Origin: Hyalella azteca
Lineage: Eukaryota > Arthropoda > Malacostraca > Amphipoda > Hyalellidae
Length of the DNA stretch: 64,000 nt
NCBI RefSeq assembly: GCF_000764305.2
Contig: NW_025936659.1
Location: 186,001 to 250,000, forward strand
Direction of reading: 5' to 3'
Part shown: positions 23,757 through 36,940 of the stretch, in pieces
How the letters are laid out: each line of letters begins with the position of its first letter
Numbering within the stretch: position 1 is the stretch's first letter
Notes under the pieces: generated by a model
Databases searched by the model: none
What the model was told of the DNA's origin: nothing
The model's input: the letters and a program-made list of their open reading frames with translations, nothing else
Made by a program: the position numbers and the translations under genes

Positions 23757-26700
23757 ATTTGGCGCAATGTAACCCAAACATTACCATGTGCTTTCTATTG
23801 CGGGTCTTCTACTTGGACTCCGTGATGATTGTAGAGGGGAAAGTAGAAAAATTACAGCAATTCTTTGAAATATCGTCACTTTATGCATTGCACTGTATCA
23901 ATAAAATTTTCTTCCTTTTACAATATTGTTTCATAACTTTCAGTAGTTACTCACAGTTAACGAATATATATAATTTTTTACGCAGCCTCCCGTGAGTTGA
24001 AAAATGTACTTGTGATGTTGATCGGCGGCTGAGATGCAAACCTTCGTCGTATAATGAATGTTATATTTATCGCAAGAGTCCTCGTCACGACCGCTTGGAC
24101 TGACGTTGATGCTTTGCTTTGATATCTTCACCAGATCGTATCTTCTTATTTATTGAGTTTGAGTCGAACTTGTCACGTTACTTTCATAGGTCGCGTTCCA
24201 GTGTATCTCAGAAGTTTGGTCCTGACTTCGCCCAAACTTGATGGTTGCATTTATGTAAACTTGACATCTGTTAGAGCATTCTAGTTTTTATCCCTATACG
24301 AGTTGTGATGAATATTCGGTTTTCTTACCTAGCATACTTTGATTTATTGTCTGTCTTTTGCTGGATCTAACAAAGCCGTTAGTATGACGAATGTCAGTAC
24401 AGCCGTTGCCATAAACTGTTAAGGTTTGAGTAAGAGTGTACTTTTGGAACTCCATGTTCTCCATTATGTGATGCAATACTTAGTAATAGATCATGTTTGA
24501 CCTCTGTCCTACTCTCGGACGTCATGGACTTCCAAGTCCTGCATTACTTATTCCGACTCAATATTTCCATAGTTAATATTTTTTGTCATTCATTGTTATT
24601 TGCATGTTTAATAATCGTCATCATTGAATTTAAAATTGCATTTCTATTTCATGGGTGAGTTTTGCGAAGTTTACGTTGAGGTCGCTAATTTTTTCATGAA
24701 AAAATTATCCCATCTCTCTCAGGGATTTCTGAAGCATTTCTGCTAAATTGAATGAGTTCTCTTTTTCATCTTCAACAATCTCTGTGATTGAGTGGGCGTG
24801 TGAGTAAAATGATGTAATACTCTTATTAAGAGATTCAGCCTGTTTGTCTGCAGTCGAGCATAGTTGGCGAGGTTTGGGCGGCTCTCTATCATGACCATCC
24901 TCGGCCTACCGTTACACTGCCATGTTGGGGGCTACAGCACACAGCCGGTGACCATATGTAGCTTATAGCACCGGGTCTCTCTGATGGCTCACTGGATAAA
25001 ATCTTCTCAGGGATCCGGTTTGGGCACGAAAAAAACCCTGATTGATTCATTCAAGAACTCAAAACTCGTCTCGCTGAAAAGGAAAGTTTGAAGTTACGTA
25101 CAGGCTGCTTGCAGAGCATGAATTTTCAACGAGTTTTTACGCACGGAGAAAGTTTGGGGTGAGTTCATTCTGTTTGCTGTGCTGTTCTTCATTCTGGACG
25201 ATAACACTGCCTGGATTTTTCCCAGATCTGTTTGTCATTTGGAAATCGCGTATTGAAGAAGCCTTAGCAATGCCCGCGATGTTATCTCTACATAGTCATC
25301 CCATTCACTGCAGAGATTCTTTCTGGGATTATTGACTCTTACTTTCCCTGCATCAAATTTTCAGATCCGAAGTACCTCTCGGGCTTTCCCTGTCATCGCG
25401 ATAATCGGGATCGTGTTCACTAGTACTGCATTTCAAAATTAATGAAAGCGGAGAGTTTCTGAAACTCTTAATAGGTTGTTGCTCCATGTACTCGTGGTTT
25501 GGTTTCTTTGGTTCGCCTGAATCAAGTTATGCAGTTTCATTTTCCGCTTCTTTGAAGTACGCACACTTTAAACAATTCGAAGAGCTGTCACAGACGTTCA
25601 AATTTTTTCAGTGGTTATGAAAATTCTTGATCTTCTCTTACTCTGTTTTGTAGAAACTTTCATTACCCTATTTTGAAATTTCAGGCAAATAAAGAAGTTC
25701 AGCCTCAAAACACGGTTCTATAAGGGTGTTTAGAATCGCAAAATTCTCCGTGTATCTCGCTACTAGAAGGCAGTACAGCGCAACAAAATTATAATGTTTA
25801 CAAAACGTTGCTCAATTTACCCGTTTCCTCCGAGTGACTTGTTCCAGCGCCTGACTCGTGATGCACATTTCGATGTATACCCTCAGCGCTACAACTCATC
25901 ACGAGCCGCGCTCATCCACGGTAATGGCGTGGCATGGATTGCTCAATTGCAAAGGCGGAATTGCGCCGCATTCCAACGACATACGACGGACTGCGTATTG
26001 CTAAGGAGGAATAACGGAACACTCTTAACAATGCAGCGATGGGAACGAGCCGGCACGCATGTAGGAAGAAGCAAATTATGCCTACAGGAAGATTAAAGAA
26101 AGTTTATAAACGCTCTCTGCAGGAAGTTAGCTTCGACCTCTTATCCAAAACAAAAGGTGATTCTGATTCCGCACTTGCAAATTGCCCTGCAGATTCAGTG
26201 TGCTGCCTCGCTTAGTAGGCCAAACTCTCGATTACGAGAAGTTGCTTGAACAATTAACGGTATGTTCCTGTTAGGATCTTTTTGTTGGAGTTCAAGTGTC
26301 GATGTGCAATATCAATATGATTTAATTTTGTAGTCGTTACACCCTATCTTTTGTATTCACTTGCTTAGCAAGAAAGGATTTTCCTATCTTATAAATATTT
26401 ATATAGGTATTTATATAGCCTTTCAAAGGTCATGATATTGTGACCTTTTGCTTACCACCTGTCTAAGTTTTGTGACGTTCTCGCTTCATTGTTGGTAGCC
26501 GAAAAGTAGTAACTTCGGAAATGCTAGGCGAATTGATTGAAGTAGCAAATCCTATAGTTCTGCTAAACATGCGGGTCGTTTTACTGCCAATTAAAGCACT
26601 TGGTTCTATCAATAAAAGAAGCATCATAACCCGGTAACCAAGCAACTTTTTTCTAATCTCTAGGCACAAGAATCAAGAGAGCGTGGAACGAAACAACCGT

Positions 26701-29700
26701 GCGGCGTGGTCACTCGCGCGACGTGTCTGTCTAACAATTGTGAAGTTAGCATGGAACAAGAGATGTCAGCATTAGATCGCGTGGTATTATCCTGTGTTAA
26801 TTATTTTTACGCAAAAGTGACTATCCTTAGTAAACCTAAGGAGTTTGTTGTTAAGAACTATCTGCTAGAATCGTTAAAAGCCAAAAATTTATGAAGTGAC
26901 AAGTCGTGCTTTCGATAGTCAGACACGAATTAGAATAGTGCGCGCTATATGTCTACATATTTTTGGTTAGTTTATTTTACAGCGCGAAACATCGTTGCTT
27001 TGGCTGCATGATCTTGCTCTGCTGATATGCATTATTATTAGCGTAGAAAGCAACATGGCTGAATAGTACCGCTCCATTGTCTGTGCCTACAGTGCAGTGA
27101 TCGAGTGACGGAACTCTGTACGTCGCTATAACCGCCTTACCATTGTCGGCAACCAATCTGTCTGCATTCGACGAAAATTCCACTCGAGCGCGTTTGTGCC
27201 GATCGAATGCGGATAATAAACAGGTATTTCTGTTTAGTTTGGTTTCACCGATTTTAGATACATTTGTGCTCGACTAGATTGTCGTTACAAGCGACGATTC
27301 AAGTGTTTGTTTCGGTTGTCTCTGTGTTACTTGCTGTATTCACTCGGTCCGATCCAATCGTTTCACTACGTTAAGACTCGGTTATTAGAAAACAGAGAAA
27401 GCTCCTGGGCTCCGCGGCCTTCTTCTTTCCGTTCGTTTTTTCCACTTGCTGAACGGAAGGCACCTCAAATGACTTATTCGGTAGTGCTTCTTTGTCGCAG
27501 GGTTTAGCATGACCTAGACACATGAGAAGGTTTAGTTTTTAGTAGATATAATCTAGTGAGCTGTCACATATACATCAAGTTCTGATAGAATAGCACGATT
27601 CGATACTTAATTATAACTCACCAAGCCGTGGTATATGTATTGTATATAAATGTGAAGTAAAAGCGTTGAATCATGTTCACCATTGTAATAGAATGTACGC
27701 TCTAGTTCTGTTTATATTCTATGGTTCGCTTTTATTTTACATAAAATTACATAATTATCATAAATCGAAGATATCTAACCTAATAGACGGATTCATGATT
27801 GCTGCCGTGAAAATAATAGGGAAATAATTGTCTTATGAATGCAATTACTATTATGAAATTATAATTATTGCGCGAGAATATTATTCAGAGCGTGTGCTAG
27901 AAATATTCGTATATTTCCTCCTGCACTTACCGCCTGTTTCGTACTTTTCCGTGAAGTTACGGAGCTCCGTTTTTTTTTGTTACACCAATGAGAACACAGC
28001 TGGTGCCGTCTGTATAAGAGCCACCTGGTGGCTGGCAGCTAGTTAAAAACGAAGTTATTTCAGCTGATGCAATTTTTAGCATGAAATAACATCGGTTGGT
28101 CTTACAATCTTTTTATTTACAAATTCAATCATCGAACTTTTCGATGGAAATGCTTTCGTGCGCTAGTTGTTCAAGACGAGACAAACATTTTGAACGGTCA
28201 AAGGTTTCATCACTATGCTGATACGTTGCTCTCTCAATATTTGAAGAAGTAGCGAAATATTGAATTATTTACGGCTCATGATCATGAATGTTTAAAATTA
28301 CGCGTTCAGTTACGACAAATGCCGATAGTTTGCAAGGAATGAAGGAATGTCACATTAAGCGTGTTACTCAAGGTGTTGCATGAATTTGTCGCTGCGGGAT
28401 GAGGTTCCCATGCTCTGCAGGGCTTTGCACTCTTATAATTAAGTAAGCGTCAGTCGCAGCAGCGTAACCATGGGAGTTCAGCCGTCACCGTGACGGCGCC
28501 GCCCCTACGAAGATTACCTCTTGACGTCTCCTCGCGCGTCCCCAGATCCGGAGATAGGATTGCATTGCCAGGGGTTGCATCGGATCGAAAACTTGCCTAC
28601 TCTTAAGTCACTTGTCTTGATATCTGTTCCAATCCTAAGTTTACGAGCCAGGAATAAAGAAGTATTGTTTGGGAAATATGGAATAATTCATAACGTCGTC
28701 CTTACGTTTTTCTACTCTTGTGTCCTACTCCAATCGAGGTTCACTTCTAACTCGTGACTTAGCGTACACAGCTATTGGAGAATTGGACCACGTGTGTTAT
28801 CTATCCAACCATTACCTGCTGAGCAGTAGGTGCAAACAGGCAAACTTCCGTCGTCAGGTACACTTCCTCTTTGCCAGTTTTGCTAGGAAAAACTCGCTAA
28901 ACGGCTGTAGGAAAGTAGCCACGCTCGAGCGCTCGGCTGCATTTGCATGACCAAACACTGGCGCTTTTTCATCGCCTGGTCACGCCAACTACAAACAGTA
29001 GTCCCCGATAGTGGTCAGCTGGGGCCAGTTGACAGCCTGTCTTTAGCGGCTCGTCTTCATGCAAGACTTCTTCGCACATCCAGACATCAGTAGTGAGCAA
29101 TAAGATGCACGGCTTCAATCATATTGCTGTTGTGACTTTGAGATCTTCACATGAAATTTGGGATAAACTTTCAATTATTAATATAGATGTAAATTTTCAA
29201 GCGTAATATAGATGTAGTTAATTGTGAAACGATGCTGAACTGCCTTTATAGAATTGCCACCAGCTGTTGGATCGCTAATCGTTAGCATGGCCTGACGGTT
29301 GCAGCAGCGATTCTTTTATATCACGAATCGATCACAATCATCCATGTTTGGTGTAGACATTGTTCCGATATGTTTGGTGTGGATTTTTGCACGGAATATT
29401 ATCCTTGTGCTAAATATTTGGCTCAGTCTCATTCCAAGTAAGACATGTTGTATATGCGCAAACTATTTAAATTTTTAACATTTAATTACCAATGATTTAT
29501 TTCTGGAAACATAAGCATCTTACTGTTAAGGGAACCGAGTTTTATATAATGCGTGTTGGAGCTGTTACCGGACCTTTTGCTGTGCTTATTCAGTTAGTGT
29601 GTAGAATTTTACTCGAATACCGCGTATATACAAGAATAGCCTGGGTCTGACGTGAGACTCGTCACGTTATTTATAGACTCGACGTTCTTAGATTTCACGT

Positions 29701-31274
29701 TAATAAATTTTAGTTATGTACTTGAGTGGACAACGAAGCGGTATTTTGCATAAAGCTCCAAGCATAAATCGTAATAGTAAACTATCTTTTCTGTACGATT
29801 AAGAATTATCAGGTTCTGGAAGCTTGAATATTCTTTTTATGATCTGTTAATTTTTACTAAGAAAAAAACTCTAAAATTCAGTTTAGACGCAAGTTTATCT
29901 GTTAACAAAAAATTGTTTCACAGGTGAAGGTACTCGGCTTGAAAATGATTGGTTTTATAAATTACTTTTAGTAAACAATAGAAGTTGCTTATCTTATATT
30001 CCGCTTCACACGAAGGCATGCAGGTTTCCTTACTGCAGTCGTCAAGAGCTGCCTGCCTCGGCGGAAACTTTTTTTTTCGACTGTGCCAGACTCCAGTTTT
30101 AAACAAAATTGATCCTCTAATTATTTCGCATATGTCTTAGAAGAGTAAAGTCATCGCAGTGAAATAAAAACTAGACACGTTGCCGCGACGAAAAATTTCT
30201 CTCATTCTATTCGGCGTCATTAGTATTTCATTCTAATCCGATTCAATGAATAGCAAATCGCTATGGCAATGAACTTAAATGAACGCAGACATCAATGGGC
30301 CGTAAAAGTCTTCGTTTTTCTTCATGATCAACTTGTATACGAGACTACATTGTGCACACTGAACTATCGCGGCTATTGCAGGGGGCACTTCGTTATCTGC
30401 TTCCTGCTGAGACTCGAGCCATCGCGTGTGGGGTCTTCAGAGCTCGCACGAACGCCCGACAGTTCCGTTGTTGGAGCAACTTTATTGGAATAATGCGTGC
30501 AGCGTTGCTGGAATTCAGATCTTCTTCTGTGGTGCAAGAGCTACAGCGTTACGTATTTGCATCGCTGTTGGTGTTTTATTGTCCATATGTGGGATTTGTT
30601 GTATAGAATGTGGAAACGTATTCACAGTTGCGCGCAGCAGCATATAGGTATTATTTGCATTATATATGTTGAGAAAAAAAGTCTTCCGGTATAGCTTGTC
30701 TGTATACTTCTTGCTTCTGCATAGCGTGCCGTCCAGTTATTGTTGTGCAATGTCGCCGTGGTACTGAAAAAAAAACGGCAGCTTTTAAGTGGCTTCTGAA
30801 AGTGAGATGAGCGGCTCAGTTTTTTGTCTCCCGACGAAAGTGAGTGCAGCGACTGGCCTACCAGCGAGATGTTATAACGCCATTATACAGAACTGGTCGC
30901 AGTTGAATAAGCGCTCCAGATATCTTATTGCGGCTGGATATGGTGTATTGTAATTGAAGCGTGGCTCAAGCTCTGACCGGTATTTCGAATGTGTGAGCAG
31001 TTTGCGCTCGTTCCGTATTGACGTGTTGATAAATCCATAGATGAATAGTAAGTACTCTTGAAGTTTGATTTAAGTTTTTATCATGCATTGATGCTTCAAT
31101 AATATGAAAACGAACTTACTGTTTCACAACATTATGAGACAACAATAATTAAGTTCAAGCACTCCACTTATTTTCAGTATAATTCTAATAATTTTTGTTT
31201 TTTACTTCAGGTGCTGTTGGGCTTAAAAGCGCCTTATTCTATTTAAAATTTCTAATTTAACAACTTTGTTGCAG
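23757..31274. other. long non-coding stretch, scattered palindrome and weak exon-like spots
   Basis: No supported gene in 7.5 kb. A 22-bp perfect palindrome lies at 24686-24707. A 44-nt segment at 25115-25158 sits between a cag and GGG/GTGAGT and is open in two frames (one reads SMNFQRVFTHGESLG), but its acceptor is poor. The 100-codon plus frame at 25794-26096 and the overlapping frames at 30263-30694 have no recognisable domain. A CpG-rich block lies at about 28440-28570. Confidence 0.5.
24686..24707. repeat. 22-bp perfect palindrome
   Basis: The 22 bases from 24686 read identically on both strands, centred on catg, with A/T runs on either side. It may be a chance AT-rich palindrome or a dimer binding site; no partner copy was seen. 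Confidence 0.9.
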
Positions 31275-31325
31275 GTGAGCAAGAATGCTGAGTGAGTTGC
31301 TAAAACGACGCCCACTTCAGTTTTT
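31275..31325 (+). other. candidate 51-nt exon with start codon (weak)
   Basis: A T-rich tract ending gttgcag (31268-31274) precedes, and the donor GTAAGTAA starts at 31326. All three through-frames have stops near the start. An ATG at 31285, with A at -3, then reads MLSELLKRRPLQF to the donor. So if this is an exon it would be 5' UTR plus first codons. The sequence cag/GTGAGC at the acceptor could itself be a donor. Weak. Confidence 0.15.
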
Positions 31326-33827
31326 GTAAGTAATTCACATTCCGGAAATTTCATAGATGAATTTTAATGGACGCAGGCAATATTTTTGAAATTTCCCCGT
31401 ATTTCGATTAATTATTGTTGGGTGAATTATATCTAACTTACAAAATAAACGCATGAAATATTTATGCTCTTATTGTTTCCTCTACCATTTTGATAATTTT
31501 ACTCCTGATAGAAATATCAGTGCTGCAACAGTTTACTCGTTAGTTGTTGAATTCTCCGTATTGTTTTGGGTAGCTTTTTAATTGGCCTTTAGTTTGGGTG
31601 TCACATTTGAAAGTGCAAATCATTTTCTTAGAAAATGATTTACGTTAGTTCCCGGAAATTTTTTTGTGTATATTATTTATGATCGTCTCGATACCTCAAC
31701 GGGTGGTCACGCCAGACGGATTATATTTATTAACCTCCCTATTCTATCACATAACCAAAAAATATAAGACCTTTTGGAGTCCCTTTCTGCTTCATGCCAA
31801 TCGCTGCCTTATTAAGCAGATAATTTCGACTCAAAGTTCTTGAAATTTATTGAGAAAGAATTTTTTTTGTATCGATGAAAACGAATTGTTCCTTGCAACC
31901 GCATTCCTAGAAAGATGATTTCATTTGAATACTTTCGAATGCGCTAATCAATTCCATGATGCCAGCAACTTTTTTGTGAGTTTTTGAAGTCACTCTAATT
32001 GAAAGTTAGATGACACTAGCTATTCAATGCATTGTTATTTATTTTTCCTCTGAGTAGTAGAGGTTGGAATGACTTCACGTTTATGATTCATCTTCCTGCC
32101 TCCAACTTTTCAAAGCTTTCCCTCTATGCAAAGCTGTTGCCGCCCTGTCTACGTCCCCAGAAACCTTTTATTTTATTCCTACCTATTTTTGGCCTATTCA
32201 AAGCAGGGTGACTTGAAACTGCGATGATGACGCGTTTTGTGAATGGCGCTCTGATTGCACACATCGGCCGCTTGCTTTGGTTTGCTCAGCCGTGATAAAC
32301 TTTCATGTGTTTGTTTCGGTGTCGTGTAGAAGAGCCCGCTGAATTGGCGACTGTGAGCTTGATTGTAGGTGGATGAAAAACAACTTAAGATATGTGTACC
32401 TTGACATGTGAGAATTGTTGTAGAACAAAGTGTATTTTCAAGTTTTCTACATTCACAATTCATTTTTTTATGTATTGTCGGACGGATGTTTTTCCTTTAT
32501 GCAAGTTTGACTAAAGACTAGAGAATATTTTTTATTGATAGTTTTATTCTTACTAATAATTTTCGTTCTGCCAACTGTTTTAAGGAGCAACGGTGGGCTA
32601 AGTGAAAAAACGAACGGTAAAATAATTAATGAAGTGAATTCTTTGGTATTCAACCAAACTTGCCTAAATTCATTTTATGTGCTCTTCGTTGAAAAAAAAT
32701 TAGCCAGTGTTGTTGATAGTTTTCGAATGGTGGTTGTTTGATCGCCGATTATGAGTGTATAATTTCCAGAGGTTTGGAAGTATTCCATGGTGAATACTGA
32801 CGCAAGAATGCACGTGCTTAGTAGTGCTGCTGATATCGCATGTCATTGCACGCACGCTCAGACTCAGCGTCATCACTCAGCAACACGCAGCTGCTGTACA
32901 TGCGGTATGCCGTGGCTGCCGTGGTATGCCGTGGCATTGTGCCAAGACTGGGGCATGCGTGGCACGTCGTAGCCGCGCCGCTGTGGCGTCGGCATCGTCA
33001 ACTTGGCGTTGTGCATTGACGCAGCAGTGACATTTACTTTCTCGAATTTCGATTTCAACCTAATTTTATCCATAGCAATTTTATCTTTTTTTGTTTAACA
33101 CATTCGTTGGAATTATCAAGTTTATTATTTGATTGAGCTGTATAATTTTTGGATGGTGCATGTTAATTCTTCGTTGTTATTTTGATGGCTATATGCCCAT
33201 CGAGGTGAATTTTTCCATCACCTTTCAATTGTCAATTTCGTTGCGTTGACGGAAAATATGTTTCAGTGGCTGTTCACACTTGGTGTAAATTCATTTTATA
33301 ATCTTGTTTAGAGTTTTAGTATTTCTTGAATTCTCATTTTATATTTAATTTTGTTGATCCATTGCTTGTACTCTTCAACTGTTATAGCTGCCCATCATCA
33401 ATCATTCTTATTATTGTCATACAACTTTTTATTTTCTACGTTATCTCTCGTAACCTAACCTGCATTTACCGTCAAGCGCTCTACCCCTTTTCAGAAGCCC
33501 CCTTTCTACTTTCACTGCCCTCCTATTTCTCGCGGACCTACACAATTACATGACGTGATGGACATTTTTTTAATGTCATATGACCATGAGCTTTCCTCTC
33601 GTTCGTCCCCCGATCTAGGGGGCATGTTTGAGTTACGCTCCGTCTCAACGCCATCTCTCTTTGATCGACGTCCCAGCCTATAAGCAATGATCAACGGCTT
33701 GAAGATTGCCAAGGTCGCTCGTAATTACAGTCAATTGTTGGAATTCTCGCTAAAGCAATCAACGCACCAAGAGAGTGCAATCGTCATCCTGACTTCGAAA
33801 CTGTTCATTTTTCGTTATACTTCACAG
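31326..33827. other. non-coding stretch, palindrome and GC-rich spot
   Basis: No supported gene. A near-perfect palindrome with 12-bp arms lies at 31617-31641. At 32880-33010 a GC-rich, CpG-rich patch contains the repeated phrase ggtatgccgtgg (about 32900 and 32923) and is open in several frames at once, none recognised. Confidence 0.5.
31617..31641. repeat. 12-bp-arm palindrome
   Basis: Arms aaatcattttct (31617-31628) and agaaaatgattt (31630-31641) are perfect complements around a single T. Confidence 0.9.
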
Positions 33828-33849
33828 CGTCTGGAATGCAAACGAAGAT
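33828..33849 (+). other. candidate 22-nt microexon (weak)
   Basis: A long pyrimidine-rich acceptor (tgttcatttttcgttatacttcacag) ends at 33827. A GTGAGTGA donor starts at 33850, leaving 22 bases that are open in all three frames. Signals are good at both ends, but the exon is so short that coding content cannot be tested. It is phase-compatible with the 18900-18940 candidate. Confidence 0.22.
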
Positions 33850-36787
33850 GTGAGTGACGTCTCATTTGGGAGTTTTATCTTTTATTTGTTTATTTGTGTA
33901 ATAAGTTTTATTTGCTGTTCTTGATTATGAATTATTAAACTCTTTTTGACTTTCTGTGTGCGAATGGAAAACGAATTAAGAGTAATATTTTGAATTAAAG
34001 GCACAAATTTACTGACTACCAATAAATGTGTTGAAATTTTCTCGCTCAATTTTTGAGTTTAAGAACCTGCAAGAGTTTATTAAACTCACGTGCTTGCCTG
34101 GTGGTCGATAACCTAAGAACTTGACTTCTCCATCTCTTCTCAAAGAAACCCATAGATGTGAAGCCAAAGTATCTTAATTGATTTCTTAGGTGCGGCGATC
34201 AAATTATTTTCCATTCAGATACCGATGGATCCCCTCTGGTATGTGCTGTCAGGGTCATTTGATGGTCTTTGTAGAATTTAAAAAATATACTTAAGCTTTA
34301 TTGCTCTGCATTGCTGTCTTTTTATTACTGGATTCAGCGACAAAGCTTCAAGTTTTTCATCGATTACTCCCTTCGAGTGCGTTTTCCGGAGAGGTTTCAA
34401 CGCCTAAAGCTAGAGGCAGTGCGATAATTTTGCCGATTATCCATGAAACTGGTTCGCTGAAAATTGGCCGTTTCCTCAGTTGAGTTGTCGTAAAACGTCC
34501 GCTCCAGACCTGGAATCGTTTCAAAATAAGATCTGAAATCGTTCTTTCAACAGAAACATGTGTCCGTCTATAAGCCTACTATATTTTTTATTTGTTCGTA
34601 AGATAAATTCCGGATAAAACTCGATGAAACTTTAGATTCATGACATTATTTCACCTTTTACATCGATGCAAGTACTAAGCAATTTTTCGAAAAGAATATT
34701 CGTTTGGAAAAATGATTTCCTTTGCGAATTTCCTGTGTAAATCTTATCTGGAACTTCGTAAACTCTAATGCAAATTTTGCCAAGGATGCAGTTCGTAATG
34801 GGATGTTTTGTTCAGAATTATTATCTTGGTCTGAATTGTGTACCTTCTTTCCGAGGCTGGAGGCTTCCATAATGCGTTGGAGTGCATGCCTACGGCTCAG
34901 CGAACTCGTTCCTCATGCAAAGTCATTAATTAATCCCCTTGGAGCCTCCTTCTAGATTTATGTCTTGCTCCCCTGCATGACTCGGCGCACTCCAGTACAA
35001 GTCTGACGACCGCGTCTCTATGTATATAGAGCGCCACTGCAAGCCCTTTACTTTTTGAACTATTCAACAAGTCCCGCTTGTTTCTTAATGACGATTGAGA
35101 TATCGGTGAGAAAATTTATAAGGAATATTATTCCATTAAACCGTTCCTGGTTCAGAAATATAAAAATGCATAGAGATGTTGTGCTATTGATTTAAAAATA
35201 GATTTATATCTTCTCGGTAAGGGGAAGGTTAACAAACGCGTTAATCTAATCACAAAGAATGCTTCGGGCGAAATTTAACTTAAATCGCTCTCAGACACGT
35301 ACAATGACGGACGCTTATGGTAAATATCTAGACTTCGAAGGCCGAGCTCAGAGGCAGCTGAGCGTCATTACAAAATTCGTTTCGTAGTGCTTGGAGGTTG
35401 AATTAATTGTTACACCCTTATTCATCTAACGAGAACTACGAGCTCCTCTGCAAATACTTTAAATATTCAATTTCAGTCCTTGGATAATTCCAATGATACC
35501 ATAGTGGGATTTCGCAAAAACCAAATCGTTTCACAAAACTTTATCGCATTTTGTCATATATTAAAATACGAAAAACATTTTATTGCGTATTTCATTACCA
35601 ATATTAAGCGCATTTCATTATTATGATAATCAATTGTTTCGTGGTCCCTGCAACAACCCTGATTTTAAGCCGTGAGGAATTTGTGCCGCGTCGTAATTAG
35701 CGAAGCCTACATGCAGTCGTGCTCAGAGTTTGGCTGATACCGTGTATCATGTTAACTACGACACGTTATCCATTTTCATTGTAATATTAATGTTAAATTA
35801 AAACAATTATGAAGATCTCAGGGAGGGTTGCATGCTGCTCGAGGATTCCTGTACACTCTCGGTATCTGTTGACCCAACATTCTTCGCGTCTTGGACAAGA
35901 ATTAATGTGTAAAGCAGACTAAATTTTATGAAAAAGTTCCTATCATTTATTTGATACTCGTTATGTTTTTTTTCTTAGTTAGAAATTTAACTCGAATGAT
36001 ATGATACATTGGGTGAGGTTTTATTTTCATTGATGATTGGCATGCAATGTTTATAGTGGAAAAAAGTGTCTTTTGCATGCGAGTGGAAAAATATATTTCA
36101 AAACGGCTTGCGGTACCCTCCTCTTAGATTATATATATTTCAATATGCAATACTAAGTAGAACAATATAGAGTAAATGTAATGCAATTTGCAATACAATA
36201 CTCTCCTCGTAGCTAGCTTAGTCGATCCTCTCTCAGTGCTGGGTGTTTCTAGCGCTTTTATTATAGTATCCGTTCGCGCACGAGTCTTCCATAGTACCCT
36301 GAGTGGTCTTATATTCTTTACTTATGTGTCATTTTTAAGAGAGAAATATTGGAACGGCCCGATGAGAAGCGTTTATAGATCTTCGACATAAATCAACCCC
36401 TTTGAGTTTATCGGCGAAAACGTTCGCGAAGATATTCCGCAAACCATGCACGCTACATGATTTATAAAATGAAGTTTTTGATAATTTCACACTAATTCTA
36501 TCGGTGTACACTTTCCATAACACTATTTCGCAGCCTGAGATGCTATAAACTTGTGTGAGACTGTAAAAAATGATTTTTTGAAGTAACTGTCTTAGATAGA
36601 ATTTATTCTTAAAAGTACTCTATAATCTTCTGACATTATTTGTTATGCTACCCACATTTGGGAAGCGTGGTTGAGTAGTAAATTCATTGAATGACAGCGT
36701 GGTTGTCTAGTTTCATCTCCGGTGCCATTTAATATCGCGGTATTCAGAAGTCATTGGTACGCAGTGAGCGCCTGATCACAGCTTGCC
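33850..36787. other. non-coding stretch, no gene seen
   Basis: AT-rich throughout, with a slightly GC-richer patch at 34850-35060. No frames with recognisable motifs, no RNA gene, no clear repeat. Around 36120-36210 the sequence is simple, with several caatatgcaatac-like phrases. Confidence 0.55.
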
Positions 36788-36940
36788 CAGGGCCTATACT
36801 TTAAAAAAAAAAAGTTAAGAGATCGTAAGTTCATCAGCCAATCATTGATGGCCTTTCAAGCAAAATCCACCAATAATAGACAAGAAATTAGAGCGTAAGT
36901 ACTTACGTTCACTTAACGAGTTTTGAAAGGATGGCCCCAG
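36788..36940 (-). mobile_element. family A MITE-like element, copy 2 (inverted)
   Basis: The reverse-strand copy of the family seen at 7.1, 48.0 and 61.8 kb, about 150 bp long. Outer ends read cagggcctatacttt (left) and gttttgaaaggatggcccca (right). The internal palindrome cgtaagtacttacg is intact. An A12 run next to the left end is an expanded version of the short A/T run of the other copies. No coding frame. Confidence 0.93.

Noticed and set aside
25794..26096. 100-codon plus-strand frame
   Set aside because: No domain, no conserved motif, and no splice or start context better than chance.
32787..33073. Cluster of three overlapping frames in a GC-rich patch
   Set aside because: Several frames are open at once because of composition and the repeated ggtatgccgtgg phrase. 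No family is recognised.
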